Source of the DNA: Prorocentrum cordatum
Lineage: Eukaryota; Sar; Dinophyceae; Prorocentrales; Prorocentraceae
Assembly: GCA_963575745.1 (NCBI GenBank)
Contig: CAUYUJ010005014.1
Span: 236,001 to 300,000 of the forward strand
Direction of reading: 5' to 3'
Length of the DNA stretch: 64,000 nt
Numbering within the stretch: position 1 is the first letter of the stretch; the number at the start of each line of letters is the position of its first letter. Positions 53,800 to 64,000 of the stretch are shown here, one piece after another. The notes beneath the pieces are model-generated. The model was not told the origin of the DNA. It ran no database searches and was given only the letters and a program-made list of their open reading frames with translations. Made by a program: the position numbers and the translations under genes.

Positions 53800-54695
53800 G
53801 TACAAACAGCATTTAAAGGTGTGCGCGCGTGCCTTTGGCGCCACAGGAAATAGCGCAAGTGGTCAAGACGAACGATGGAAACTGGCCACTTGCGGGAATG
53901 TGGCGCAGTCAATGCATCTGCGCTGTATTGCGCCATCAAGGTCCTTCATCGTCCATCATAAGCGGTTCGCGAAGCAAACAAGCGTAGGCGACCGACGCCA
54001 CTACGAGCGACAGGCAGAGACGCGCGCCCGAGTGCTCGAACAAGATACCGCGATATCTGTCCCTTCGCTGGCTCGCAAAAGCGGGTTGAGCTAGGGACGC
54101 GCGGGCACCCCGATCATTGCGGCGCCGATGCGTTGCAGAGCCTTGCGTCGCCAGCCCTAGCCAAAAAAAACAGAAGGAGTACGGCACTGCCTGGGCGAAC
54201 GGTTTCGGAGGTCTTCAAGAGTGCGCTCCAGAACGTGAGTTCGAGTTTCAAGATGGGGCGTTTTGCTGCGCTGTGCGCAGAACTGGCAAGCCACTGAGCG
54301 TCACAGAGTCAGCGCTCCCCGTCGCCGTCCCTCGTCAGAAAAGGTTGCATCGTGAGGCAACGGGGCCGACGAGCCAACGATGCAGCGACGCACGGAAGCA
54401 GAGATGCAAGGAGTAGCGAACGATGTGTGATAGGATGGCAACGCGACGGTATCGGCAGGTCCTCCCCTCCTCTTCCTCCTCTTCCTCTTCCTCCATTTCC
54501 TCCACTTCCCAGGGCTGCTGGTTTGGAATGCTGGCTCTCGCGCTGGCCCTGCCGAAGCATGCGCACGCGCACCAATCCGAGAGAAGTCCGCCCGAGAGGC
54601 GCCCAGCAATCTAGGCGCCTCTCGGGCGGCCGCCCCGATCGGACACGAACACTAAATCCGCATGTCGTTTTTACCAAAGGCAAATTCAAGAGCAA
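53800..54695. other. Intergenic sequence, nothing identified
   Basis: Several short frames, no domains. The CCTCTT-rich patch at 54466-54500 is low complexity. Confidence 0.4.
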
Positions 54696-54697
54696 TC

Positions 54698-55145
54698 CAA
54701 AAATAGTCTGATGGCGAGTTCTCGCGATCTTGTGTTTATGTTTGCTTCTGTTGTGGCTATTTTTGGCTTGTCGTCCAAAACCCGCCTGTCGGAGGACATT
54801 GCCGCGAGCACATGGTTCTTCGGCGGGGTGGCAAGGACGTCCAGGTCGGGGGGGGGGTCGGTTCTCTGTAGGAGATCTCGGGGGGCGTGGAGCACGGCCT
54901 GTAAGGAGTTCGACAGGGTGGTCAAGTGCCTTGCCCTCTTGGACAATTTGCTCTCCAAGCTTGGACCATACCATCTGCCTGAGGGGGGACTCCTACTCTT
55001 GAGTCGGGCATGCACTTCTACAGGAGGAATTCCCAAAGCTACTTTTTACAAAACTGCAGACGATGTGTTAATTATTTTTGACTATGTTTGATGTTCTGAG
55101 TCTTTCCCACTTTCGTCCGAAGCCCGCCTGCAGGAGGACATGCCC
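54698..55145 (+). repeat. Dispersed repeat family 6, copies 2 and 3
   Basis: 54698-54812 carries CCAAAAATAGTCTGATGG, TTATGTTTGCTTC, TCGTCCAAAACCCGCCTGTC and GGAGGACATTGCC. 55010-55145 carries CTACAGGAGGAAT, GACTATGTTTGATG and CGTCCGAAGCCCGCCTGCAG. Both match 30950-31052. Confidence 0.7.
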
Positions 55146-55429
55146 GGCCGAATCCAAGTTGTCACGTGGTCGTAGGTTTTCGTACAGGGGTGGCCTGCCT
55201 ACGGACGCCCCGCGATCTGTTTTGTTTCCACACTGGCCTCGGCGACCCGCACGGTTCGGGGGTTACCCTGGGCGAGCGAAGAACATCGGCCGCGCATGCG
55301 CCCTCTGCTTTCTTGTAGCCGCATGCCTCACGGCGAGGGCGTTCGTGAGGTGATACGATGTGCCCATGAGGCTTCAGACCTCGACGGCCCCGAGGGAGAC
55401 CACCCGGCGGCGCCCGACGGAGGCCGGCG

Positions 55430-55570
55430 CCGCGCCAGCGGGGGAGGCCGAGGCCGCGCCGGGCCTGCCGAGCCTGGGCTCGGCGCTGCACCTGGCGGGG
55501 GGCTGCCGGCCGTGCGCCTTCGCCGCGCAGGGCGCGTGCAAGAGCGGGGCGCTCTGCAGGCGCGCAGGGG
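55430..55570 (+). CDS. Exon fragment of a CCCH-type zinc-finger protein
   Basis: One frame reads LPSLGSALHLAGGCRPCAFA then AQGACKSGALCRRAG. From memory, dinoflagellates encode many short CCCH zinc-finger proteins with the pattern GSA-H-x3-G-x-C-x2-CAF...C-x2-G-x2-C-x3-H. Here the first three Cys positions fit and the final His is missing, as if the exon ends at about 55558 (GCTCTGCAG^GCGCGC) or the copy is broken. Likely RNA- or metal-binding if functional. Only this fragment is visible; neighbouring exons were not found. Confidence 0.4.
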
Positions 55571-55892
55571 AGAATTCTGTATCTGATGCGGCCGGTGGTG
55601 ATATCCGTGGCAAATCCAGGCTCGGAGTTCCATCTGCGTCCAGACCTTGCGCTCCTTGCTGAGGATTCCTCTCTAGTGCCCTCACCTTAGCAGCACGCCT
55701 CATTGCGCGCACCCCCGCTGCAGTCTGGCAGACCAACCGCCACGGGCAAGCACCGAGCCAGGCTCGACAGCTGGCAGCGGGCCACCCAGTGTGCCCGCCG
55801 CCGGCTCGGCCGGCTCCGCCTCGAGCTTCCTCGGCCGCTGGCACTTCGGGCCGCGGCGTGTTCCAGCGCGCAGCCGGCCGCCGGCCGCCCTC

Positions 55893-56140
55893 CTCCTCCT
55901 CCCTCCTCCTGTTCCTCCTCTTTTTCCTCTTTTTCCTCTTTTTCCTCGTCCTCCTCCTCCTCCTCCTCCTCCTCCTCCTCCTTGCCTCTTCTCCTCCTCC
56001 TCCTCCTCCTCCTCCTCCTCCTCCTCCTCCTCCCCTCCTCCTCCCCTCCTCCTCCTCCGCCCTCTTCCTCCTCCTCCTCCTCCTCCTCCTCCTCCTCCTC
56101 CTCCTCCTCCTCCTCCTCCTCCTCCTTTTCCTCCTCAGGC
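55893..56140. repeat. (CTC)n tract, 250 bp
   Basis: CTC triplets with TTC and GTC variants. Confidence 0.97.
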
Positions 56141-56339
56141 GCACGTCGCCGTCGCGCACCTCAGCCGCCAATGGCTCGGGGCCCCCTCGGCCCCCTCCGC
56201 CCGGCGGCGAGCGGGGGGGGAGTGAGAAGGAGAGAAGCGGCCACACGCAGAGCGGGGTAGGGGGAGGGGGGAAGGCTTCTTGTAGAAACGCCCCTGCTTC
56301 TCGGAAGGTGCGGGCCGTATCTGTAGATGTAGGGCCGGC

Positions 56340-56545
56340 GCCTGCTAAAAAGCAGACTCCCTTTAAGAAGCCTTCCCCCCTCCCCCATACCCTTTCTTTT
56401 CGCGCCGCCGAGAGGAGGCCCTCTCAGAAAGTTCGGACGTCCCCCGGCCCTCTAAGAAGTTTTCTGAACCTTCCCCTGAAGACAGAGAGCAGTTCTCAGG
56501 AGGCGCGAGGGCTTCTGAGAAGCTCCGCCGCCTTCTGAGAAGGCC
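56340..56545. repeat. CTTCTGAGAAG-rich segment
   Basis: Palindromic words such as CTTCTGAGAAG and TCTAAGAAGTTTTCTGAA recur. Similar wording is at 19810-19870 (GCCTTCTGAGAAGGCC). Confidence 0.55.
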
Positions 56546-56589
56546 TTTTCCTCTCACCTGCCCCCCCCCCCTCGCTCGCCGCCGGTCTG

Positions 56590-56815
56590 CCCCCTCCGCG
56601 GCGTGCTCCAGCCCACTGCCCGCTGCTGGGCAGAGGCTGCCCCGAGGCAGAGGCCGCTGGCCGCCTGGCGGCCTGGCCCGCGCGCCCTGGCCATGGACGC
56701 GCCGCGGGTGCTGGAGCTCAACCTGCTGCTGTCCGCGTGCGCCCACCTCGCTCGCAGGGCTGGGGAGGTCGCGCGGGCCTGGGCGTCTGTCATCGAAGGA
56801 AACAGAAAAACGCCA
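56590..56815 (+). CDS. Possible exon fragment, unidentified
   Basis: The frame contains ALAMDAPRVLELNLLLSACA, then HLARRAGEVARAWASVIEG. The LNLLLSACA wording is reminiscent of a pentatricopeptide repeat, a family abundant in dinoflagellates, but only one partial unit is present. It ends at a family D element. Confidence 0.25.
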
Positions 56816-56827
56816 TAAACTCACCAA

Positions 56828-56965
56828 GCGCGTTCCACTGCTCGCAAAGTGCCTACTCACAAACGTCAGAAAAAAAAGTATGTTCTTCGATGAGATTTAT
56901 CGTAGATCCCCCGCGGCGGATCCAGGCCATTTGCGAGTAGTTACTTTGCGAGTAGTGGAACGCGC
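56828..56965. mobile_element. Inverted-repeat element family D, uninterrupted copy
   Basis: A 138 bp element. Left end GCGCGTTCCACTGCTCGCAA; right end (other strand) GCGCGTTCCACTACTCGCAA. The interior has CCCCGCGGCGGATCCAGGCC. It contains the single-TA empty site at 56854-56855 corresponding to the insertion in 47397-47729. Confidence 0.92.
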
Positions 56966-56987
56966 CCGTCTTATAAACATCAACTTG

Positions 56988-57118
56988 TGGCGCTCCTTGC
57001 GGATTTCTTGGATCTGCGCCGGGACCTCCTGGCGGCGCCTCCGGCGCCGCCCCTGGCGCGCTTCGCACGCCAGGGAGGGGGGTCCAGTGCAGATCCCAGA
57101 AGTCCGCTCCTGAGCGCC
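56988..57118. mobile_element. Fold-back element family A, copy 4
   Basis: A 131 bp element with left GGCGCTCCTTGCGGATTTCT and right (other strand) GGCGCTCAGGAGCGGACTTC. The central hairpin is CCTGGCGCGCTTCGCACGCC. It starts 22 bp after family D, so two different elements lie side by side. Confidence 0.82.
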
Positions 57119-57504
57119 GTAGCGTTTTTTTTATTCTTCTATGTCAAGCTGCTGGAGCGAGGAGCCGGAGGACCACCACCACCACCACCACCACGAGGAA
57201 GGGGGGAGGAGGATGGCGACGACGACGAGGAGGACGTGTGCTAGTGTGTGTACGGTGGGGGGGCGGCAACGAGGGCGAGGGCGAAGAGGACGAGGACGCT
57301 GGGGAGCGTGCCTGCCACCACCAGGCCTCCTCAGGCCCCGCTCGGGGCCCCAGTGTCGGTGGGTGCCGGATCCCGCGCGGGCCGTGGGGCGGCACGTCCA
57401 GCAGGGCCCGGGGGGCCCCAGAGCATGGGCTTCGGCTTCTGGGCGCCGTGCGGCGGTGGACGAGCTCCTGGCTGGGGGGGTCCCAGACCTTCCCGCGCTG
57501 TGAA

Positions 57505-57665
57505 AAAATCGCGACGGGATGTTTTTCGCTACTATCGGCCTCCAGGGGGGCCCTTCCCGGGCCTCGGGGCCATCGAAAAGCGACTCGGGATGAAAGACCG
57601 GTCCCGGGGAATGGGTCGAGACCTCGGGGGTTCGACGCAATGAAAAAAACATGACCTCGGGGATC
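57505..57665 (+). repeat. Dispersed repeat family 3, most complete copy
   Basis: In order: CGCGACGGGATGTTTTTCGC, CTTCCCGGGCCTCGGGGCCA, TCGAAAAGCGACTCGGGATG, AAAGACCGGTCCCGGGGAAT, GGGTCGAGACCTCGGGGGTT and AACATGACCTCGGGGATCTG. Serves as the reference for the other copies. Confidence 0.82.
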
Positions 57666-57667
57666 TG

Positions 57668-57745
57668 GGAGGCGGGGGGGGAGAGGGGGAGTGGAGGGGG
57701 AGGGGGAGGGTGGGGGAGGGGAGGGGGAGGGGGAGGGGCGGGAGA
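57668..57745. repeat. (GGGGGA)n G-rich tract
   Basis: Repeated runs of four to six G separated by single A or T, with G-quadruplex potential on this strand. Confidence 0.9.
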
Positions 57746-58124
57746 GCACATGGGGGGCTCCAGAGAAGAGCCTCGGCTACGAGGGGTCGATCCGTTGACA
57801 TCTCCTCCTCGTCGGAAGGCCGGCGGGAGCCAGCGGAAGTAAAGTCAGGGCCGCTCAGTCGGCGGAAGACACCCCCAAGAGCTGACCGCGTTTTTGCTCG
57901 AGCTTGCGGAGCTGGCCACGCATCGAGGAAAAGGGCACCACGGGGCCCTGCCCTGCGGGAGCCCGCACTCGGGCGCGCTCCCTGCAGGGCGCACCGCCTG
58001 CCCTCCGGCACGTGGCATGACCAGGCCAACGTCGGACGCCCGCCGACGGTGCCTCCGCCAGCGATGGACACCACTCGCCCCGACCCCTCCGTCGCGCGCT
58101 CCGCGCGCGGAGGGGGGTTGGGGC

Positions 58125-58325
58125 GGAGGAGGAGGAGGAGGAGGAGGAGGAGGAGGAGGAGGAGGAGGAGGAGCAGGAGGAGGAGGAGGAGGAGGAGGAG
58201 AGGAGGAGGAGGGGAGGAGGAGGAGGAGGAGGAGGAGGAGGAGCAGGAGGAGCAGGAGGAGGAGCAGGAGGAGGAGCAGGAGGAGGAGGAGGAGGAGGAG
58301 GAGGAGGAGGAGGAGGAGGAGGAAA
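58125..58325. repeat. (GGA)n tract with GCA variants
   Basis: GGAGGA repeats; GAGCAGGAG variants occur at regular intervals around 58235-58285. Confidence 0.97.
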
Positions 58326-58329
58326 CCGG

Positions 58330-59335
58330 CTGCCGCCGACGGAGGCACCGTCCGCGGACGTCTTGGGCCCGCGCCGCGGCGTGTGCTCCTGGGCTCCGCG
58401 CCTCGCAGTCGCCCCGGCAGCCTCCTCCTGGGGGCGCGGCGACCAGGAGTTCTGGCCCCCCCAAAAACGAGAAGGAAGCATATCGCGAAGCCCCCTTCCT
58501 TGCCGTCGTCGTCGTTGTCGTCGTGTTGTCCCTCCTCCCGTGGTGCCTTCGTCTCCAGGCCAAGGGCCAAGGGCCTGCGAGCGGGCTCGCACATGGCAGG
58601 CTGGGTCTGTCACTTCTCTGGGCACGCTTGGAGCCTGCGACGCGCATATGCGTCATGGGTGGATGGTGCAGGGATGGGCAGGGGCGAAAGGAAAAACTCG
58701 AGCAGGTGCCCTCCGACCCGCCGAACCAGCCAATCGGCGTGCAGTCCCAGTGGCGGGCCGATTGCGCTCGAAGTCGTGCAGTGATTTCCTCGTGAAGTCG
58801 CGCGGCCGAGCGATGCTCCCAGAGGCTCGCGTTGGCAAGCGAGCGTCGAAAAAGCCAGGCGGCAGGGAGCACACGCGAGAACACGCGCGCACACGCAGCA
58901 GCAGAGGCTCCGCGGCGTCCTGCCCCTCCAGAGGTCATGCGCGAGGTCCGGGCGGAGGGGCAGCTGGGGGCCCACAACAAGAAGCTGGAGGGCGACGAGA
59001 GGGACGCCCAGGCCGCCGGGGCCGGCCCGCGAGATGCTCCCTCCCCCTCCTTCGGGCCGGGCGAGAGGAGGGGACTGGGAAAATCAGCTACGTGAGCTGA
59101 TTGTCCCCCCCCCCCCTTGCTATCCCCCCCTTTCGCCCGACCCGATCCTTCCCCTCCTCTCTGGAGGGTCGACAGGGGCACAGACAGGACGGTGACAAAG
59201 ACCGACCGCACATGTGGTTCAATTTGAGCACGCATCGCTGTCGCTGTCGGCCACGGACGGCGCCCCACTCGAGACAGACGGGTGCCTGCCCGACAGCGGG
59301 CGTTGTCGGATGTGCACCAAACTTGTTTTGGGCAT
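58330..59335. other. GC-rich intergenic sequence
   Basis: Frames such as the one carrying MREVRAEGQLGAHNKKLEGD (about 58937-59095) look protein-like but isolated. No family recognised. Confidence 0.35.
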
Positions 59336-59343
59336 TGCACGTA

Positions 59344-59520
59344 CTCCAGATTTCGTAATAAAGGGCGGGGGGTCTCATTTCGGGGGGGTCTCTTCCAGGC
59401 TATCTTGGAGGGCCTGGGGGGTCTGGGGACGATGTTTTGGAGGGTTCTCCCACGGGGGAGGTCTGAAATGGCTTGTCTTGGAGGGTCCAGACCCCCTCCC
59501 TTTTATTACGAAATCTGGAG
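59344..59520. mobile_element. Stowaway-like MITE, 177 bp
   Basis: Inverted ends CTCCAGATTTCGTAATAAAG and (other strand) CTCCAGATTTCGTAATAAAA, about 33 bases each, are flanked by TA (59342-59343 and 59521-59522). The interior is G-rich with GGAGGG words and has no coding capacity. Ends starting CTCC with a TA duplication resemble Stowaway elements of the Tc1/mariner group (established knowledge). Confidence 0.92.
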
Positions 59521-59539
59521 TACCCGTGGTTTCCGTACG

Positions 59540-59705
59540 GTCAACCTGCACAGCAAGGACGGGCAACCTGCCCAATGGGTACTTTTGCATCCTTGCCTCT
59601 TCGGCCCATCCTTAGCGACTTTCACTGGCCGACCTCGCTCGAAAAACGTCAACTTGGCCCTCCTGAGCTCTTGTATCCTTACCGCGCATCCTTATGACAC
59701 GGGTT
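59540..59705 (+). repeat. Dispersed repeat family 2, copy 2
   Basis: Matches 14675-14840: GGTCAACCTGCA, GGGCAACCTGCCCAATGGG, TTTTGCATCCTTGCCTCTTC and CGCGCATCCTTATGACACGG. Confidence 0.78.
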
Positions 59706-59934
59706 GACCGCACCCGTCTCGGGCGTGCCAACCCTCTTGTCGGTGCGATCGAGATGGACACGGAGAGAATGGAAACGAGAGCGGAGCTCCAGCCCCAGTT
59801 GGCCCCCCTCCTCCCTCGGGGGCTGGGCCCCTGGAGGAGCTTCGAGGCCCGACCTGCGAGGAGCTGCCGCCAATGGCGGCACGAGAAGCATACAGGTCGG
59901 TCCGAGGTCTAAAAGATCGAGGTCGGTTCAGGGA

Positions 59935-60145
59935 GGCTACCCTAGTGTTCTTCGTGCTTGTTGGATGTTCTCGTGCTTCCTGGGGGAGGGCACCCCTGGA
60001 TGTTCTGAGTGATTTGGCCAGCGGAGGGTCTCGTGTTCGGCGAGGGTGCCCTAATGTTTTTCGTGCTTGTTGGCTGTTCTTGTGCATCCCGGGGGAGGGT
60101 ACCCCTTGGATGTTCTGAGTGGCTTGGCCGGTGGAAGATCTCGTG
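59935..60145. repeat. Two-unit tandem repeat of about 110 bp
   Basis: CCCTAGTGTTCTTCGTGCTT, GTTGGATGTTCTCGTGC and GGGCACCCCTGGATGTTCTG recur as CCCTAATGTTTTTCGTGCTT, GTTGGCTGTTCTTGTGC and GGGTACCCCTTGGATGTTCT. Confidence 0.82.
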
Positions 60146-60295
60146 TTCTTGGGGGACGCTCTCTTCTGTCCCAGGTCCGACTGTACCCCACCCCTTCCTG
60201 CCCCTCCTCTCTGGGGAGGAGGGTCAGGTGAGGGGGTTGGGGGGCTCTTTTGCCCCTCTGGCTGGGAGGAGATCCGGGGTAAGGATAGGGGGGGG

Positions 60296-60400
60296 ATGGG
60301 CATAGGGGGGAATGCATCGACCCCCAAATCGCCCATTGATCGCCGACAGGGGCCCGACAGCCACAACCTGCCCAGGCAGGTGCGGATTCGCTGTCGGTGG
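60296..60400 (+). repeat. Dispersed repeat family 4, copy 2
   Basis: GCATCGACCCCCAAATCGCC, CATTGATCGCCGACAGGGGC and GATTCGCTGTCGG match 29177-29283. Confidence 0.75.
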
Positions 60401-60401
60401 C

Positions 60402-60475
60402 CTCCTCCTCCTCCTCCTCCTCCTCCTCCTCCTCCTCCTCCTCCTCCTCCTCCTCCTCCTCCTCCTCCTCCTCTT
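60402..60475. repeat. (CTC)n microsatellite
   Basis: About 24 CTC triplets, next to a dispersed repeat family 4 end. Confidence 0.97.
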
Positions 60476-60784
60476 CGATTCCAAGTCGCTGTTTCCCCTC
60501 CCCTCTCCCTATATCCCCCCCCTTGTCGTGGCCCCTCGGGAGAGAGCGGGGACGAAGACCCTGCAGCGGTTCCTGCCCATGCTCTGGGGCAGGGCCCGCT
60601 GTCGGTGGCGCCAGCGTGCCCAGGCCTCGCGCGCTCTGGCAGGACCGCGCCCTGGCTTTATGATGTTCCAACCTGCTTTAGCCTTACTCACCAGAAAGAA
60701 CTTCGAGCACCTGAACAGCAACCTTAAGTACGCTGGGGGCAACATAAGCATTGGACAGCCTGTGCTCGTTTTCGCAGCTTCCTG

Positions 60785-60875
60785 GGGCCATTCACCGCCT
60801 TCGGACCGCAAAGAGCGATTTGGAATGAAAGACTGGTCATCAGGGCAAGGGTCGAGACATCCGGGGGCCCAAGTG
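60785..60875 (+). repeat. Dispersed repeat family 3, diverged forward copy
   Basis: GCCTTCGGACCGCAAAGAGC, GATTTGGAATGAAAGACTGG and AGGGTCGAGACATCCGGGGG align with 57555-57640. Confidence 0.65.
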
Positions 60876-60879
60876 CCGA

Positions 60880-61595
60880 TGATCCTCAGGACGTGTGTCA
60901 GCCCAAACGTGTGTTTACCCCGTTCGGCTCCGCCGATAGCGAGCAGTCGATGTCGACCCTCGTTGAACCGCCTGCATCGTATTGAAGGGCCTCGGTGGAC
61001 AAACACACGCTGGTGCTAGCACACGTTCTGAGGATCATCGAAAGTCGTGGACAAAACGCGGCGTCGGAAGTCGGAGGTCGGGGGGCGCTGCCCGCTTGAG
61101 ACAGAGAGTCGCCTGCCCAACGGCAGCCGCTGCAGGGTTTGGGCAACGCGTGCTGTTGGGCCTCGAACCCAGTTTCGTTTGCCTGTTTGATGCTGCCCCG
61201 CCCTTCTGAGCGGCCCCAGCCCCCTTTTCCTACCCCCCCCCCCCCGGCCGTCGCCCCGTCGTCCGTCCTCCCCCCCCTCCCTGCACGGTGGCGCAACTCG
61301 CTGAACGCCTGCCCCGTCTCGCTCCCTTCGCCAGCGCAGTGGCTCTGCCCGGCCGCCGACGCAAAAAAATGTGCGGACGGTGCCGCACTGTGCCGCTCCC
61401 TCGGAGGCGCGTCGGAGTGGCCCTCCGCTGGACCGACCCCTGGTGTGCGGCTTCTACGCGGGCCGCCGCCGCCGCGTCGCACGCAGCGGCGCGGGCAGGC
61501 CGCGCGCCGAGGGTCTCACTCTCGGTTGGGGCCACGGCTGGCGTGTGGCCGAACCTCCTCGTTCTCCTCGTCCCTTCGTTCGGGGACTGATGAGT
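60880..61595. other. GC-rich intergenic sequence
   Basis: Includes poly-C runs (61225-61275) and Arg/Ala-rich open frames on both strands with no recognisable domain. Confidence 0.4.
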
Positions 61596-61597
61596 CC

Positions 61598-61807
61598 AGG
61601 CCTCCCAGATGGGGTCCGAGCAGATGGGGTCGGAGGATCGCGCGGGATCGCCGATGCATCGACGGTGCGGCTCGAGGCGGAGCCCAATTTCCTCCACGCC
61701 AGCGTCGCCGATGCGTCGCCGACGCCGGCAATGATGCATCGCTGATGCATTGGCGATGTGGCGCGATCCTCCGACCACATCTACTCCGGACCCCATCCAG
61801 GAGGCCT
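61598..61807. mobile_element. Fold-back element family C, copy 2
   Basis: A 210 bp element. AGGCCTCCCAGATGGGGTCC at the left and (other strand) AGGCCTCCTGGATGGGGTCC at the right begin an inverted repeat that continues through GTCGGAGGATCGCGC and ATCGCC-ATGCATC. The arms are about 70 bases; the centre holds CGTCGCCGATGCGTCGCCG. No coding capacity. Confidence 0.85.
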
Positions 61808-62104
61808 CTATCTCGGTGTCTGATGGAAGATAACCACCCCGCCGAGTCGATCGGCGACTCCGCCCGTGGGCCCCCCCCCCTCTTCTTGGCCCCCCGAGAG
61901 AGAGGGTGACGCGGCCGCCACCTCTGCCGGCCTGCGCCCGCCGGGTCGTCGTCACGAGAAGGTGCTCTGTTTTGAAGGAGGGTCGGGTGGCTCCCGGGCT
62001 GAGGCCCCCGACGTTAAAGGCTGAGGAGGCTGAGGCCCGTGAAGTGCACCGGCTCCCCGTGGCTGAACGTGGAAACATATCTGATTACATGCACACGTCC
62101 GGCT

Positions 62105-62395
62105 GGAGGAGGAGGAGGAGGAGGAGGAGGAGGAGGACATGTCGGCTGGGTCTGTGGGCTCTATGGGGTGATGGCCGAGAGGCGGTAATTACACTTGCTG
62201 GGAGTGTTCGGACTGAGTTGGTTTCTTCTCCTTGATCGGCTCGGTGACTGACCCTCCTGGTTCTGAGATGAGTGAGCTGCTGGCGCTTGTCGTGGTGGAT
62301 CTGTGTGGACGAGGTGGTTCCCACGGGGGCCGCTCCCAGAGGAGCAGGAAGAGGAGGAGGAGGAGGAGGAGGAGGAGAAGAAGGAGGCGGGGCAA
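62105..62395. repeat. Two short (GGA)n tracts
   Basis: GGA triplets at 62105-62138 and 62341-62385, separated by 200 bp of unassigned DNA. Confidence 0.9.
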
Positions 62396-62519
62396 GGACA
62401 CCCCTCCCCCCGAGAGGCCATGGACCCCGCCGAGGTCCTCACCATCGCGGACACCCGCTCGCAGGCGCCCGAGGGGCATCGGGGCATTTGAGCCGCAGTC
62501 GTCGCCGCCGCCGCCGTTC

Positions 62520-62880
62520 TCCCACCACCACCACCACCACCACCACCATGATCATCATCATCGTCGTCATCATCACCATCATCATCCTCATCCTCCTCGT
62601 CATCGTCGTCGTTGTCACTCTCATCCTCAGAATCCTTATAAACGTCATCATCGTCTTCATCAGCAGCACCATCATCGTCATCCTCATCGTGATCAGCAGC
62701 AGCAGCATCACAATCAGCATAACCAGCATCAGCCGCATCCGCGGCAGCATCAACATCAGCATCACCATCATCATCGCCATCATCACAATCATCATCCTAA
62801 TCATCGCCACCATCACCATCATCAACAACATCATCACCATCACCATCACCATCACCATCATCCTTCCTTCATCCGCATTC
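62520..62880. repeat. (CAT/CAC)n trinucleotide array
   Basis: ATC/ACC triplets with CTC, GTC and GCA variants over 360 bases. His/Met/Ile frames are artefacts. Confidence 0.96.
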
Positions 62881-63265
62881 GCCATCTTTCCCCCCATCCT
62901 CATCTTCCCACTCCTCCTCTCCTTCTTCTTGCTCGGCAGCCGCGCGCGCAGCACCGCGGCGGGGTTGGCAGGTCGCAGCCGAAGCGCGCGCCTGGAGGGC
63001 CAAATCAGGCGAGGGAAACGCCCTCGATGGCGTGTACCCTGGACCTCCTCGTCCTCCAGAGCCTCGCCCTCCGCGGGATTCGGTCGGCCACTCGGGACGC
63101 GCACCTGGCTACGGCAGGCTCGCGGCGCGCCGAAGCGGCGGCGACGCCCGGGGCGGGTGCTCGAGGCGGAACACCCCTGGGGGCTCGCGTCGGGCCCACG
63201 GGCCCACGGGGAGCGGTTCACGGGCGCGAAGCCCACACGACAGTGGAGCGGCTGAAAATTCTGGG

Positions 63266-63378
63266 GGTCGCCTGCGCCGACATTCGCACGGAAGTTTGCC
63301 GCGTAAGGTCGCGCGTAAGCGCCCTCTTCTCCACGCGGTGTGCCACGCTGGCGGCCCGCGTAAGCCGCGGCGTAAGGT
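63266..63378 (+). repeat. Dispersed repeat family 5, copy 2
   Basis: CGCCGACATTCGCACGGAAG, GGTCGCGCGTAAGCGCCC and GCTGGCGGCCCGCGTAAGC match 29757-29866. Confidence 0.72.
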
Positions 63379-63379
63379 C

Positions 63380-64000
63380 GCTATGCCCTCTCGGATAAGA
63401 CCCGTTGGTTTTCGTCGCTCAGATGGAGTCGACGGCCTCATGGAGCCTCCGGCAGCTGAGATCGTGAAAGGCTGAAGGAGCCCTGCGGTATCGAAGGCCA
63501 GGGCTCACGTCAACACGACAGAGACCAGCTGTCGGCGAGCCTCTGCGGGTCCTGCGCTGCCTCGCCTGAGGTCCCTTGCGGATCGATCCGGCTCAAGACA
63601 TGACGCGCGAAGACGGGGCTGAGGTGTCGGGTCGGGTCTTTTTCTGTTCACGGCGTCGTGCTTGTTGCTTCACGACGCTGGAAGCTTGGGTACGTAATTT
63701 CACATATGCTCCACTTCCGCGTCATTGTGTTCCTCCACAACCACCTCCTCCTCCTCCTCCTCCTCCTCCTCCTCGTCTTCATCCTCCTCTTCCTCCTCCT
63801 TCATCCCCGCGTGCCCAGTCATCCTCTCAGCTGGGCCCCGTGCTCCTTGAGAGCGCTTGTGGCGAACTCGTGCTGTGCCACCAGAACCGATCAGGTTCCT
63901 TTCTTGCGCAGTCTCTCAGCTTCAAGGCCATTCACACTTCCGGATCTCGCGAGTTCTGGTCGGGTCTCGTCCTTCATCCCTTGGGTCAAGGCGTTCAAGG
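63380..64000. other. Right-end intergenic sequence
   Basis: Contains a (CTC)n microsatellite at 63745-63805. No gene supported. Confidence 0.5.

Noticed and set aside
57532-59340. A 602-codon frame on the minus strand
   Set aside because: Crosses a (GGA)n array, a G-rich tract and a dispersed repeat; composition is Ser/Leu/Arg/Pro-biased without any domain.
62520-62880. His-rich metal-binding protein
   Set aside because: Encoded by a (CAT)n microsatellite and open in several frames on both strands.

Overview
The window looks like nuclear DNA of a dinoflagellate. It is mostly GC-rich intergenic sequence packed with trinucleotide and longer tandem repeats, small fold-back elements and decayed retrotransposons, with very little protein-coding sequence. 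The best gene is an EF-hand protein whose N-terminal half matches, from memory, a protein family expanded in dinoflagellates; part of a second member of that family lies upstream. This assignment rests on gene content, base composition and repeat style, not on a marker gene. No rRNA, tRNA, CRISPR array, prokaryotic operon or ribosome binding site was found.

Layout. 1-4600: a decayed non-LTR retrotransposon (reverse transcriptase, zinc-finger linker, RNase H) running off the left edge. 4820-13020: microsatellites and six tandem arrays (152, 104, 75, 65, 74 and about 90 bp units). 13350-13860: exon-like coding piece, cut off by a dispersed repeat. 16060-16470: degenerate minisatellite. 16735-17859: the EF-hand gene, the only long exon with normal amino-acid composition. 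18600-32400: repeats plus several families of small inverted-repeat elements. 32680-34210: a 1.2 kb hexamer array and a 73 bp array. 35400-41400: inverted copies of a repeat carrying a 24 bp minisatellite, flanking a frameshifted unidentified gene (37060-39007) and a 72 bp satellite. 41500-44580: a second, different non-LTR retrotransposon remnant. 46000-53300: nested transposons, a recent 260 bp duplication, and 280 bp tandem repeats. 55380-64000: a zinc-finger-like exon fragment, more fold-back elements, a Stowaway-like element and microsatellites.

The main result is a set of small, internally homologous, non-autonomous elements recognisable by comparing the window with itself. These include a TA-flanked 189 bp element inserted inside a 142 bp inverted-repeat element, with the matching empty site 9.4 kb away; a 125-135 bp fold-back family with at least five copies; a 177 bp TA-flanked Stowaway-like element; a 157 bp near-perfect palindrome; and a dispersed repeat present about ten times in both orientations. 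No autonomous transposase is visible, so mobilisation in trans is inferred. The coding remnants do not form a pathway: two are retrotransposon proteins, one is a probable calcium-sensing protein, and the rest are fragments.
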